Assembly (NCBI GenBank): GCA_963804375.1
Contig: CAWDQE010000023.1
Location: 1 to 64,000, forward strand
Length of the DNA: 64,000 nt
Direction: 5' to 3'
DNA from: JANXQG01 sp963804375
GTDB lineage: Bacteria > Planctomycetota > Planctomycetia > Pirellulales > Thermoguttaceae
Part shown: in pieces, positions 1 to 9,780 of the stretch
How positions within the stretch are numbered: the stretch's first letter is position 1
How the letters are laid out: each line of letters begins with the position of its first letter
Notes under the pieces: generated by a model
Told to the model about the DNA's origin: nothing
Databases searched by the model: none
The model's input: the letters and a program-made list of their open reading frames with translations, nothing else
Program-made: the position numbers and the translations under genes

Positions 1-257
1 CCCCCAATCCTTCTTGGCAGGCGATGGCGGATGTCGAATTGCAGCTCATTACCGGGCATTCCCGGCGGACTTCGCCGGCCAATTACCCCCACGTCGCCGT
101 GGACGGCCAGCCTGCCGGCTGCTACCAGGCGGAGATGAAGGATGTGTGGGTTGTAGGCAATATCGAGATCCGTCGACGATCCTCGGCGTCTGGGAAGCTC
201 TATACAGCTCGGCCGGTATCCGAACCCGGGAAGCCAGGCGGTGATCAGTGCCGATGA
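1..257 (+). CDS. Possible 3' part of a cassette ORF, open at left edge
   Basis: This frame is open from the left edge of the window and has an ATG at 24, but no strong ribosome-binding site. The translated segment around residues 1-50 (MADVELQLITGHS..., ...DVWVVGNIEI) looks protein-like. After that it runs into the conserved block CCTCGGCGTCTGGG and the first structured repeat, where it stops at 255-257. In the other cassettes the ORF ends before the equivalent block, so the real stop may have been lost or shifted. No family recognised. Confidence 0.3.
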   Translation, partial: PNPSWQAMADVELQLITGHSRRTSPANYPHVAVDGQPAGCYQAEMKDVWVVGNIEIRRRSSASGKLYTARPVSEPGKPGGDQCR

Positions 258-313
258 AGCGCCTTACGATGCGTCTTCGTGATGGATGAAGGCATTGCGG
301 CTAAGCTGTACAG
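200..313 (+). repeat. Structured cassette-border repeat, copy 1
   Basis: It begins CTATACAGCTCGGCC and ends CTAAGCTGTACAG, so the two ends are imperfect inverted repeats. Inside lie GCCAGGCGGTGATC and GATGAAGCGCC, both shared with copy 2. The block CCTCGGCGTCTGGG lies just upstream at 182 and recurs before copy 3. Confidence 0.65.
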
Positions 314-355
314 TAAGCCGGGCGGGCAGCGATCAAAACGAGCCCTGAGTCCCAG

Positions 356-1328
356 TCACTTCGCCTTGTCCACACGGTACAGTGCGTTCCATGTCTTGCC
401 GTCGTCCGTCGGACCAGGAACACATGCCGCCACCCACGGGCAGGCGCAGCGCCATGTCCCGGCTGGAATCGAAGAGGCGAATCCACTCCTTGTCGCGGCT
501 GGTTTCCGCAAATCGGAATTCCGCACTGCCGTCCGCCTTGGACTCCACCCATTCCGATTTCCCTTCGCGCAAATACCTCGCGAAAGCACCGCCGTCGTAG
601 ACGAACTTCTCCGCGACTTTGGGCAGGCTTGACGACCGGATCGCCGTTGGGGTGGAAGAAGAACGGGCTTTTCATCAGGATGCCCTTGTCCTCTGCCGTG
701 AGATAGGTCTTGTCAGGATACTTCCCGTAGATCCCCATCCACATGATTGCGTCGGCATACTTCTCCGTGTCTCGCGGATGATCCAGCCCGAAGGCATGCC
801 CCAACTCGTGTCCCAATCCGGCGATCCAGCGTTTCACGTCCTTCTGCTCGGGGTGCTGCCCGACAAGCCCCAGGAGGTCGTCCTCGGGCAGGACGGTCAC
901 TCCGCTGCCGCCGCGACCCTTGTTTCCGGGTCCATCGGAGTAGATCACCCACACGTATTCCGGGTCTTCGTACCTCGCGCCGACCAATCGCTGGGCTTCC
1001 GCAAGTCCGTTATTGAAACCCCAGTCGTCCTGATTGTCGCCGTTGGGATGGCTGTAGAACCACTTGGCATCCTTGTCGGACTTCACGACCTCGACCACGG
1101 GATCGTTCAGCCGGAAGGTGGGACCGTTCAATTGTTTGCCATACCATCCCTGGAGGTCTTTCGCCGCGGTCTCGATGCCTTTCTTGAAGTCCTCGCGGAC
1201 CGTCCTGTCTGCGGAAACCAGGTAGACGATCCGCACGGACTTCGGGCGTGGCTTGGCGATTGCAGCGTCACCGACCGCCATCCACGCCCACAACGTCGCC
1301 AGGCACAGCCAACCCTTGGTCTATTCAT
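356..1328 (-). pseudogene. Secreted zinc metalloprotease-like gene, frameshifted
   Basis: The central part contains the zinc-binding signature HELGHAFGLDH (HExxHxxGxxH), typical of metzincin-like metalloproteases; the third zinc ligand and the active-site Glu are present. The likely start is the ATG at 1328 after GGAGACGAAG. It would give a signal peptide (LCLATLWAWMA...) only after a one-base shift. Two further shifts are needed near 617 (a C run) and near 408 (a GG) to keep the downstream frame, which then ends at 356 with DDGKTWNALYRVDKAK. So the protein would be about 320 residues, exported, and is broken by about three single-base indels. It lies antisense to the neighbouring cassettes, between repeat copies 1 and 2. 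Either a decayed gene or sequence errors. Confidence 0.7.
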
Positions 1329-1475
1329 CTTCGTCTCCCGTTGTCGGAGCCGCAGATTCGGGCATAGAACACGTCCTCCTCGCATTCTTTGGGGAGACCA
1401 CAGAAGCGAATCTAGCAGTTTCAGCAGCCGATGAGGAGTGGGCCCGGTTGGTCACCTCGACGTGATGTTCGCAGC

Positions 1476-1616
1476 CTATACAGCTCGGCCGGAATTCAAG
1501 CAGCCAGGCGGTGATCTCGCACCGACCAGGCGCCGATGAGGCGCCGGCCTGCTGTGGCCAGGTGCCGGCGGATGCGTCCTGGTGATGGGTGAAGGCATTG
1601 CGCCTAAGCTGTATAG
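1476..1616 (+). repeat. Structured cassette-border repeat, copy 2
   Basis: The 141 bp element runs from CTATACAGCTCGGCC to GCGCCTAAGCTGTATAG. Outer ends are inverted repeats (CTATACAGCT / AGCTGTATAG). The interior has nested self-complementary GC-rich segments, e.g. GGCGCC-GATGA-GGCGCC near 1530-1546. The tail GATGGGTGAAGGCATTGCG is nearly the same as in copy 1. Confidence 0.7.
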
Positions 1617-1692
1617 GTGGCCCGCGTCGGTGCAGGTGCTCAGCCAGGTGAACTGTACGACTCGACAGCTATATACCGGAGGAGGACAAACC

Positions 1693-2004
1693 ATGAGCAG
1701 TAGCAGAAAAAGAAGAGCGAACAAGGCGGACCTTGCATGGCAGGCGATTGACTATCTGGTGGAGCATGACCTCGTGGTCAAGTGGAATTTCTCTGAAGCC
1801 GATCCGCCGCCCGAAGAGATAAAACGCCTCATTGCAACGTACTTTTCTGACGGCGAAATCGAACGGACGACAGCGTGGCATCTGCGTGACTATCTGCTCG
1901 AACGGCTGGAAGAAGACCACCTGCTGATAGCGGATGAGCGTAGCCAGTCGTCGCAAGACCCCCACCGCCCAGTTTGTCGTGTGGTCTTCGGCGATGACGA
2001 TTAG
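1693..2004 (+). CDS. Small acidic hypothetical protein (cassette ORF)
   Basis: 103-residue ORF with a good ribosome-binding site (GGAGGACAAACC before ATG). After a basic start (SSSRKRRANK) it is helical and acidic: WQAIDYLVEHDLVVKWN..., DYLLERLEEDHLLIADE, ending FGDDD. No domain recognised. It sits alone between repeat copies 2 and 3, like an ORF in a gene cassette, with about 75 bp of leader and 30 bp between its stop and the next repeat. Function unknown. Confidence 0.7.
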   Translation: MSSSRKRRANKADLAWQAIDYLVEHDLVVKWNFSEADPPPEEIKRLIATYFSDGEIERTTAWHLRDYLLERLEEDHLLIADERSQSSQDPHRPVCRVVFGDDD

Positions 2005-2034
2005 CGCCCACCGCTACCTCGGCGTCTGGGCTGG

Positions 2035-2217
2035 CTATACAGCTTCACTGGAATCCCGTCCGGGGAGCCAGGCATAACCTGGTGCTGCCGAGGAGCACCT
2101 CGGTGAAGCCAATAGATTTCGGTCGCAGTACTCCGCCCGGTCCAGCTCGATCAAGCGTTGGCCAGTTCGAGTACCAGGCGGACATCACCAAGTAATCATT
2201 ATGCCTAAGCTGTATAG
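2035..2217 (+). repeat. Structured cassette-border repeat, copy 3
   Basis: 183 bp, from CTATACAGCTTCACTGG to TATGCCTAAGCTGTATAG, preceded by CCTCGGCGTCTGGG as in copy 1. The internal block ATAACCTGGT..TGCCGAGGAG is shared with copy 4. The motif CCAGGCGGACATC near its right end recurs at about 2278, suggesting a further degenerate copy in 2220-2380. Confidence 0.7.
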
Positions 2218-2400
2218 TCCGCAGATGAGTGCAGATGTCACCTCCTTCAGACCTGCGGGAGCGATTCCTCGCACATCCAGGCGGACATCCAGGGGGAAGC
2301 TCGTTCCAGGTGACACCAGGTCGCAGGCTTCCCGACACCCGTGAGCCAATTATCTTGGTTTGCCCAGAGCTGTATGTCGTGCCGGTAAGGAGACACGACC

Positions 2401-2667
2401 ATGACTTTTGAACAGTTTCTCGCAACTCGTGCTTGGCACGATAACATTGAAGCCGTCAATCCCAACGCCACGGGTGCTCGTGAAGGCTATGGCTATCTCA
2501 ACGCCGAAATGTGGATTGAGGTGCAGAACTGGAGCGATCCGGCTTCCCCCGCCAAGCGGACATGGTATCTCCGCATCGCCAATTGCGAGTGGGAATCCAC
2601 GGACATCACCGAGTTGGAGCATCGCCTCTACAATTGGGCTGTCGCCGAGGGCTACGAAATCCCGTGA
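2401..2667 (+). CDS. Small hypothetical protein (cassette ORF)
   Basis: 88-residue ORF starting at the ATG after AAGGAGACACGACC, a good ribosome-binding site. The sequence is aromatic-rich and looks like a compact globular domain (FEQFLATRAWHDN, EMWIEVQNWSD, RTWYLRIANCEWE, LEHRLYNWAVAEGYEIP). No family recognised. Its position between repeat copies 3 and 4 matches the ORF at 1693, giving an ORF-repeat-ORF-repeat layout. Nothing suggests it is broken. Confidence 0.75.
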   Translation: MTFEQFLATRAWHDNIEAVNPNATGAREGYGYLNAEMWIEVQNWSDPASPAKRTWYLRIANCEWESTDITELEHRLYNWAVAEGYEIP

Positions 2668-2670
2668 GCC

Positions 2671-2791
2671 ATTCCGGCCGGTTCCATTCAGCGTGATGGC
2701 AGCTCCTCCAGAATCCGCACCTCCAATAACCTGGTATTGCCGAGGAGTGTCCTCATCACGGGGAAACGAGCGTTTCGCCCAAGCTGTATAG
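2671..2791 (+). repeat. Structured cassette-border repeat, copy 4
   Basis: Follows the stop of the 88-aa ORF directly and ends TTTCGCCCAAGCTGTATAG. It shares the ATAACCTGGTATTGCCGAGGAG-type block with copy 3. The left terminal CTATACAGC is not clearly present, so the left limit is approximate. Confidence 0.55.
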
Positions 2792-2828
2792 GATAGTGGT
2801 GGGGATCGCGCAACTGCCGCCAGTTACC

Positions 2829-2896
2829 TTTCTGAAAATAGAAAGATTATTATCGAAAAACCTGGGGATTGGTTCCCCAAAAGGGACTCCTTTTGG
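2829..2896 (+). repeat. Cluster of three hairpins
   Basis: Three back-to-back inverted repeats: CTTTCT-gaaaat-AGAAAG, GGGGA..TTCCCC, and CCAAAAGG-gact-CCTTTTGG. There is no gene around them between 2792 and 2991. They resemble the palindromes packed into 5.6-10.9 kb. Confidence 0.55.
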
Positions 2897-2991
2897 TGCT
2901 TAGACCGGAGTGTTTTATATGAATGGGCTTCTCCTGAAAGCGGTCAAACGGCGGTCAGTCCTCCGGCTATCTATTTGCAGGGAGACCGACA

Positions 2992-3204
2992 ATGTGGAGA
3001 AAACCCCGTACGCAGCAGGAACGTCGTTTCTGTTGCAATCCTGAGTACCGTGAACTCGGCGTCCGCATTCGCGCGAAGCGGAGCCTGCGGAATATTGTTC
3101 ACACCTTCCTTGACCTGCCTCGGCAGCACCAGAGGTCATGGAAGAAGCATCGGCGGACGCAGTGGAGGGTGAGGACGATTGCCCCCGGTCTGCTGGAGGA
3201 ATGA
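2992..3204 (+). CDS. Small basic hypothetical protein
   Basis: 70 residues, with the ATG preceded by AGGGAGACCGACA. The protein is strongly basic (MWRKPRTQQERRFCCNPEY..., RRTQWRV), with an adjacent Cys pair. Such composition would suit a nucleic-acid-binding peptide, but no motif proves this. The start and ribosome-binding site are good and codon use is coherent. Unknown function. Confidence 0.5.
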   Translation: MWRKPRTQQERRFCCNPEYRELGVRIRAKRSLRNIVHTFLDLPRQHQRSWKKHRRTQWRVRTIAPGLLEE

Positions 3205-3323
3205 GTGCCAAGGTCATGCTGCGGACTTAGAAGAAGAATGGAAGCCGGGGCTGTCTTCGTGCCGATTCCGGCGGTGAATTGATTCGTCACCGAGTCGGCC
3301 GAGCCCTGTTCGGCTGAATTGCC

Positions 3324-3875
3324 TCACCCCTCCCCTCCAAACAACTCCTCGCACACTGCATCGACGGTCTGCGGCGAGAACTGTCCTTTCCGCCACTCAA
3401 GACCTTCCTTCTGCTGGCGGTACTCGGCGATGAGCGCCTCCATGCCCTCCATCCCCTTGATGGCCTCCTTGATGTCCTCGAATCCCCATACGGTTTCGTG
3501 GAACCAGGCGAGGTACGACGGCGACTTCTCGTGGACCCACGGCAAGGTCTGCCCCTTGAACTTGCCGAAGGGCATGACCAGTACCTTCAGGCGGCACTCT
3601 GGAGCGAAGCATTTCCAATCGGAAAGCGATTTCAGCCTCTGTTTGGAGGTCAGCACATGGGCGAACTCTCGCCCGCAGCACTTCCGCAGGAGGGTCACTG
3701 CGACGGGATTCGGCTTGAACTTCCACTTCCGGTACCTCTCTCTGATTTCCTGGATCGTGCAATCCGGAATCGTCCAATACTCCTTGTTCGGTCCATCGGG
3801 CTCGTTCTCCAGCGCCTTGGCGATTGCCGCCTGGATTTCTTCCTGCGTCCAGTTCTGCATTTTACTCATGGTCAT
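3324..3875 (-). CDS. DUF3820-like small protein
   Basis: 183 residues (181 from the second ATG at 3869). GGAGG sits 3 nt before the first ATG and 9 nt before the second, so the second, MSKMQNW, is the better start. The central motif MPFGKFKGQTLPWV with following YLAWFHETVWG matches the short 'MPFGKYKG' module of the DUF3820/exodeoxyribonuclease X C-terminal type, which in those proteins follows or accompanies a nuclease. A Cys-rich stretch precedes it (RKCCGREF, WKCFAPEC), possibly a metal site. No nuclease domain is present, so the biochemical role is unclear. It shares strand with the primase-like gene at 3951-5462, 75 bp upstream of it in transcription order, and may form an operon with it. 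Confidence 0.6.
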   Translation of the reverse strand: MTMSKMQNWTQEEIQAAIAKALENEPDGPNKEYWTIPDCTIQEIRERYRKWKFKPNPVAVTLLRKCCGREFAHVLTSKQRLKSLSDWKCFAPECRLKVLVMPFGKFKGQTLPWVHEKSPSYLAWFHETVWGFEDIKEAIKGMEGMEALIAEYRQQKEGLEWRKGQFSPQTVDAVCEELFGGEG

Positions 3876-3950
3876 ATGCCTCCACTCTCTTCATCGAGTC
3901 TATTCGCCGCTTTTCCTTTCCATTCGCCAATTTTCCTCGTCGTTTTCGTC

Positions 3951-5462
3951 TCAGGCAGCCATCCAACCGAATCCCGCAGCCACCAATTCGTCCATGTGGT
4001 CCGCCAAAGTCCATTCTTTCGAGGCGGTGGCGACCATTACGGGTCTGAGACCGACATTTTTCAGGTTGGTGATGGGCATTTGCAGCCAGAGGGAATCGAG
4101 GTCAGGATGCTCACTCCCGCTAAGCACGGGGTAGGGTTGGTTGTTTATAACAAGCAGAACATCGTCATTCGTCTGCGATTCAATTCCGCTATTCTCCTGC
4201 GATTCAATCTCGGAATTATTATCGCATTCAATCCCGCTATTCGCCCCCGACTCGACCTTCAAATACCCCTCCATCAGCGCCTGCAACTCAGCCGAAGCTT
4301 TCCATTTCGCCGCCTTCCCCTGGATATCCCTGAATCCAACGCTATAGGTCGTATCGATCCAGTCAATCCCGCCCTTTTCCGAGACCCGATTCCTGATCCA
4401 GGCAAACTTCTTATTATCGAAGCACCGATTCACGTCGCCGTCCTCGTAGAGCCTCTTCCAAAGTCGGGCGAACCTCTTGTACGGCATTGACCCGTCCTCA
4501 TTTGGATTTGCGCCGAAGAATTCCAGGAGTACGAGGAAAGTCGCCACATCCTCGGTGGTGACGAAGACCCTGGACTTGGCGCCGATTAGTTCCGGCGCGG
4601 ACAGGAACCTTTGTGCCAGCGGCAGGTACTTCTGGAATCGGTCTTTGTCGATGCGATTCCCCTGAAAACTGGCGGCGGACGCCTGTTTCTTGACGTTCTC
4701 CTTCACTGCGACCGTCACTTCGACCGGATAGAGGTCCGGCAACCGACGCAGATCGTGGGCGGTCATCTTCGTCGTCGCCTTCCATTCCTTGAATCGCTTC
4801 CATTCGCGGGGCATCTTGGCGAGACCGCCCATGGTGAAGAACTTCACCTGCCGGTCGTAGTCCTCGCCCCACACGACCACCGGGCACCGACCCTTGAGTT
4901 CCACGCCCTCGACGTCGAAATCGGTAGTGGCGAGGACTCTTCTCAGCCACGCTTGCGCATCCCGCAGCACTCCGTTGTAGTCGACGGCGCTCCAATTCCA
5001 GATGTCGACGATGATGAAGCCGTGGATGCCGTTGCCGTTCGTGCTGACCTCGTAGTATAAGTCAGGGAAATAGTGCTGCTTCAGGAACGCGGCAAACTGC
5101 TTCGCGCCTTCGAGCGACCCTGATCGATGGCAATCGATGTCGAGCATCAGGAGGGTCTTCTCGCCCCTGGCGCCGGTAAAGTACACGGTTCTCTTGCCGA
5201 GAAAATGCTCGATGAGGACTTTTTGCGTCAGCCGCCGCGGATAGGCGAAGCGGAAGCCGGAGAGGAAGTTGAAGAGCGTCGTCTTGCAGTTGACGGGCTT
5301 GGGAACGTCCTTTTGTTCCAGATCGTCCCAGACCTTCAGCCCCCAGTCCCGATCATTGGTCAGGGTCATCAGCCATTTGGCTGCCTGGCGGCGTTCCCAC
5401 TTTTCCTGCTGCTTCTTGCTCCGCTTCAATCGACTCCAAAAAGAAAGACGGCTCACTTTCAA
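3951..5462 (-). CDS. Primase/replication-like protein (putative AEP fold)
   Basis: About 503 residues. Residues ~100-160 contain hhLDIDCHRSG followed 40 residues later by STNGNGIHGFIIVDI. This is the order expected for motif I (DxD) and motif II (sxH) of archaeo-eukaryotic primase/PrimPol-type proteins from plasmids and phages; motif III could be the acidic residues in VEGVELKG. The C-terminal third has a low-complexity Asn/Glu/Ser repeat (SGIE..NSEIESQ). No ATG gives a full-length frame; TTG at 5462 is the earliest clear start, with GTG six bases later, and neither has a strong ribosome-binding site. The inverted repeat at 5470-5531 lies immediately upstream and could be an operator or origin element. 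The fold assignment is from motif spacing only. Confidence 0.55.
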   Translation of the reverse strand: MKVSRLSFWSRLKRSKKQQEKWERRQAAKWLMTLTNDRDWGLKVWDDLEQKDVPKPVNCKTTLFNFLSGFRFAYPRRLTQKVLIEHFLGKRTVYFTGARGEKTLLMLDIDCHRSGSLEGAKQFAAFLKQHYFPDLYYEVSTNGNGIHGFIIVDIWNWSAVDYNGVLRDAQAWLRRVLATTDFDVEGVELKGRCPVVVWGEDYDRQVKFFTMGGLAKMPREWKRFKEWKATTKMTAHDLRRLPDLYPVEVTVAVKENVKKQASAASFQGNRIDKDRFQKYLPLAQRFLSAPELIGAKSRVFVTTEDVATFLVLLEFFGANPNEDGSMPYKRFARLWKRLYEDGDVNRCFDNKKFAWIRNRVSEKGGIDWIDTTYSVGFRDIQGKAAKWKASAELQALMEGYLKVESGANSGIECDNNSEIESQENSGIESQTNDDVLLVINNQPYPVLSGSEHPDLDSLWLQMPITNLKNVGLRPVMVATASKEWTLADHMDELVAAGFGWMAA

Positions 5463-5469
5463 CCGTGTC

Positions 5470-5531
5470 TGGCGGACAAGGAGGAGGAGCCGTCTTCTAT
5501 ATTGGCTGCTTCGTTTCCTCCATGTCCGCCA
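5470..5531. promoter_or_regulatory. Inverted repeat upstream of primase-like gene
   Basis: TGGCGGACA (5470-5478) and TGTCCGCCA (5523-5531) are exact inverted copies, and the match extends imperfectly into GGAGG/CCTCC on the inner side. The arms flank the AT-rich core TTCTATATTGG and end 8 bp from the start codon of the primase-like gene. Candidate autoregulatory operator or rep-type binding site; inference. Confidence 0.5.
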
Positions 5532-8500
5532 CTTCTAATATAGTGTTTCTCGCCAATTTTTTTCAACTCGAATTCCGTTAATAATTGTCTCTTGGGGTAT
5601 AAGGCCACAAGCGTCCTCGTAGATATCCTGGAGGACATTCTCAGGCACTCGTTTGTTCTAATGCCTCTTTATGTTGTCGCGAATATCTCTTGAACGCTTA
5701 AAGACCATGTTTTTCAGTCGCGGGAATATTCAGGGTCAGCGAAAGGACACACTTTTCAGCCGTGGGGGGATATTCGGACGAATACCTTCGGCGCATGCAG
5801 AACCAGGTTTTCTAATCGAGGGACACTTCAGGCTGCCGGGAATAGAACTTCGCCGCGGCGCATTAAGCGAATATGTTTGGAGGAGAACACGGGGTTTTAG
5901 ATATTCGGTCGCTGCCAGAAACCGGATTTCCTACCGGGCGCCGAGGTCTGCGCCTCGGCGGAAGTACCATTGCTGGCGGGCGATTTCATGTTCGGAATCC
6001 GAACAAAGGGTGGCGACATGCGGGTCTCGTCGTGTAGCCGACGATCTTGCCGGGTGCAGACTCGACGGGGGGACAATGGCGCTTAGCCAAATAATTGGCT
6101 AAGCACGGAACAGGCGGGATGGTTTCGGCCACCTTTCGGAACTGTCGGCGATCCTCCACGAAACACGACAGTTCAAGTGCGACGGTCCCCCCGGACTGCC
6201 GCACGTTTCACGCGCGAAAACTCGTCCGGGCGGTGGGAGATGTCGCCACTCGGGACGACCAAGCTGTACTGCCGGACATGATGGCAGACCGTGCGGAAAT
6301 GGGCACTATCACATTATCACGAATTCAGGGGCGTGGGGCAGACCTTTGGTTCGCGGCTACGATGAACTTGGCGGCGGTTCCCGATTTCCCGGGGAAAAGA
6401 TCGTCCATCCTCTATTTTTCTCATTTCTCATCGAAAGAAGGGGTGCCGCCGTATTTGATCACATCCCGTACACCGCGCCCGTGGCCTCGATTGTTCCCAC
6501 AATGGGAAGAAGGCCAGGCTGGTCTCCTTGCCGACTGGTTGCAAACGGGCATTTTGCAAGGAGTGCCCGAGCCGCCTTGGGTGCGTCGGAAAACGTGTCA
6601 GCGGGAGCGAGCTGGCGACGGCTTCCCCGACCACGCAGTCCGCCATTCGTCCGAACATCGGACGGATGGCACCTCATTACCAATACCGCCGTCAAAGGCG
6701 CAGACCTCTGCGCTTTGGAGTCAGCCTGCTGGTCGTTGCCACTTTCGAGAAACGTCAGCGGGCCACTGATCCATGCCCGAGACCGACGGACGGAATCTCC
6801 TAAAACATTGTGCGGCGAAGCCGGAGACGAGTTCGCAATAACCCGAAGGAAGGCAAAAGGTGCGGAACGAACCTTTTTGCCGCTTACGGGGTATTTCACG
6901 TGGGAGATGTTTCGCGGACTCTCGGTGAAGCCGGACATGCCAAGTTTCGCGCGCGAAACTTGACCACGAACAGCCCAAGGGCGCACCCGAATCGTTGCGC
7001 CCCTTGATCCCCTTCCTGTCTTGGCGTGGTGGGTGTGGTGGGCTGGTGAGTAACTCGTACACACAGCACGGCAATACCGGCAACCCAGCAAATCCACTGG
7101 CTGCGGCGGATGGAATGGAAAGGACCCTTTCCATCTTCGTGCGCGACGGTCGAGATGATGCCCAGGCGCAAGACACTCCTCGGCATGCTTCCGTGTGCAA
7201 AATGCAAGGGAATAGGGAGCATGAAACCGACCACAACTGGGCAAATTGACCAGTTGGACGCAACTCCTTGCGAAATGTTCGTTTGCGAGGAGTCAAGAAA
7301 GACGCACGCCGGTCGCCCGCAAACTCCGGGATTATGAGGTTGGACAACCTGCCGCGACGGGAAATGGGGTTTTCGCGTCCTTGAAGTGACGCCAGCAAGC
7401 GGCGGGCGGGCTATTGGACCATGTTCGGAATCCGAACATTGGGCGGCGGTCAGAACGTCCGGAAATGGCCGCCCGATGGCATCGCCATTCTGACTGTTCG
7501 GCGCCAACTGGTTGCAGACGGTCATTTTGCAAGGAGTTGCAAAGCAACTTGTCTAACTGACGAGTCGGGACCATCGGCGGCGGTTCACGAACCGATCTTT
7601 CGGCAGACTTTGCGGAGAGGGTCGCTATCACATTATCACGAATTCGGAGGCGTGATTGGGAAAGAACAACTTGTTCGGGCAACGATGAACTTGGCGGCGT
7701 TTGCAGTTTCCTATGGAAAAGATCATCCATCTTCTCTTTTTCTCATTTCTCACCGAAAGAAGGAGCGCCGCCGTATTTGATCACATCCCGTATCCAGCGC
7801 CTGGCGACCGCCAAGCCCGTGGATTAGATTGTTCCCACAATGGGAAGAAGGCCAGGCTGCCGACTGGTTGCAAACGGGCATTTTGCAAGGAGTACCAGGC
7901 GGACGATGTTCCATGGAGCCACAGCGAGCCGCAAACACAGCCAGTGGAAGTTTTTTCCCTCGTCATGGTGGCGTCGTCATCCATGGCACGGCGGACCGCC
8001 AACCTTGGGTGGCGGCCACCGAGAACTCGCCATTGGTAAATGTTCGGAATCCGAACACGGGAAGCCGGAAGCGACTTTCCACAGTGGAAAGTCGACAAAT
8101 TCCGCGACGAGAACGGAAACCCAAACGGCGATAACCCAGAAGGGTGCAAAAGGTTCGGAGCGAACCTTTTGAGGGCAACGACATCGGCAGTCGCGATATG
8201 CCAAGTTTCGCGCGCGAAACTTCGAGACACAATTGAAAACGGTCCAAGGGACTCACCCGAATCGTTGCGCCCTTGATCCCCTTGAGTCCCTTCCGGCCTC
8301 GGCGGCGAAGCGAGATGCATCGGGCTCGGCCCTCCTTTGCCAAATCGCCAGATCGCTCCGTCGGCGACCAGCGACCATGCCGGCATAAGGCAATCGGAAA
8401 TGGCATCCGGCTCTCCACATTACCGGCGTGGTGGGTGTGGTGGGCAACTCATACACGCAGCATGGCGGCTGTTCGGTTTCCGACCACGCCCCGCCCAGGC

Positions 8501-9164
8501 ATGCGTCAATGACTGTTCTGTCCTTCGGGGAGTGAGGCACCGTGCCTCACCACTCGGAAGAGCGGCGTTGTGGGCAATAGCCAGCCGCAAGATGCTCCCT
8601 TGCACGTTCCATGCGCAAAGCGTTGCATGGTAATACGGAGTTCAAGGCGAACCTGACGAAGCGACGGCAGCAGACCGTCCCCACCAAAGTAAATCCGCCG
8701 TGTTCCCAAACCGGACGGCTGCTGGGGCATAGCCGCAAGGTGGCGCCGGCAGTCGACGAGAACGACCAGGCGACGGTTCCGCCGACCACACAGTCCGCCA
8801 TTCGTCCGAACATCGGACGGATGGCACCTCATTACCAATACCGCCGTCGCAGGCGCAGACCTCTGCGCTTTGGAGTCAATCTGCTGGTCGTTGCCACTTA
8901 TGAGAAACGTCAGCGGGCTACTGATCCATGCCCGAGACCGATGGATGGAACCTCCCGAAATACGGTGCAGCGAAAGGCGGAAGCAACAACACAGAAAGAG
9001 GGAAAAGGTGCGGAACGAACCTTTTTGCCGCTTACGGGGCATTCCATTTGGGAGATGTTTCGCGGTTTCGCTGAAGCCGGACATGCCAAGTTTCGCGCGA
9101 AACTTGGAGACACGATTGCGAAGGGGCGCACCCGAATCGTTGCCCCCCGTGCCCCTTGATCCCC

Positions 9165-9222
9165 CCCTTGTCGGCGGCGGTCAGAAATTGAGCCATTCCG
9201 GCGGTCAGAATTGAGCCACCGA
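9165..9222. repeat. Tandem GGCGGTCAGAA(A)TTGAGCCA motif
   Basis: Two adjacent copies of CGGCGGTCAGAATTGAGCCA (the first with an extra A). The motif resembles transposon-end sequences, but no transposase is next to it. Possible scar of an insertion sequence. Confidence 0.4.
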
Positions 9223-9239
9223 AGTGCCTCCGTGAAGAG

Positions 9240-9780
9240 CTGGTGGCTCAGCCGGACGCGACTGGAGTGACCGCGATCGTGAACGTCGAATCGCTAACCC
9301 GGCTCGGCGCGTCGGCCAACGTCGGTAGCGGCGAGAGACGAACAGAGAAGAGGCCCAGGTACTATTCTTGTTGGTCTTCCGCGGGTTGTCGGAGCAGCGT
9401 CCGTCTGTGCATGCATGAGTTACTGAGTCCCGGCCGTAAGATCGGCACACTCGTTGCTCAGAAATAGGAGGGAGAAACGGCGACGAGGAATGTGCAAGCG
9501 GCCATAGATCGACAGTGCGAAGACCGCTCACGGAAGCGTCACCGATTCGCAACAGAGAAGAGGATAGGGTAGTTATTTATAACTATCCGTAAAACAGCAA
9601 ACGAACCGCGTTGCTCCAATCCGAGCCTCGGATGTTGCGCTGGCCGCCACACGTCATTCCAGTTGCCCGCGGGCAACCGAAGCTGCTCCCCTGAGTGCAG
9701 CCTTGGAGCAACTCTCACTATGATATCCAACTCTGCAATCCTGTCAAGGAATCGGCAGAAGATTTTTCGTGACTGACGAA
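9240..9780. other. No gene or structure recognised
   Basis: About 540 bp with no convincing ORF. ACAGAGAAGAGG occurs twice (about 9340 and 9551). Otherwise it lacks the dense palindromes of its flanks. Confidence 0.4.

Noticed and set aside
200..2791. Classical integron attC sites
   Set aside because: The GTTRRRY/RYYYAAC core is not found at the repeat ends, and no integrase is visible; kept only as cassette-like.
6095..7525. Overlapping open frames of 200-260 codons
   Set aside because: All six frames are similarly open, protein texts look unnatural, and the DNA is repeats and palindromes.
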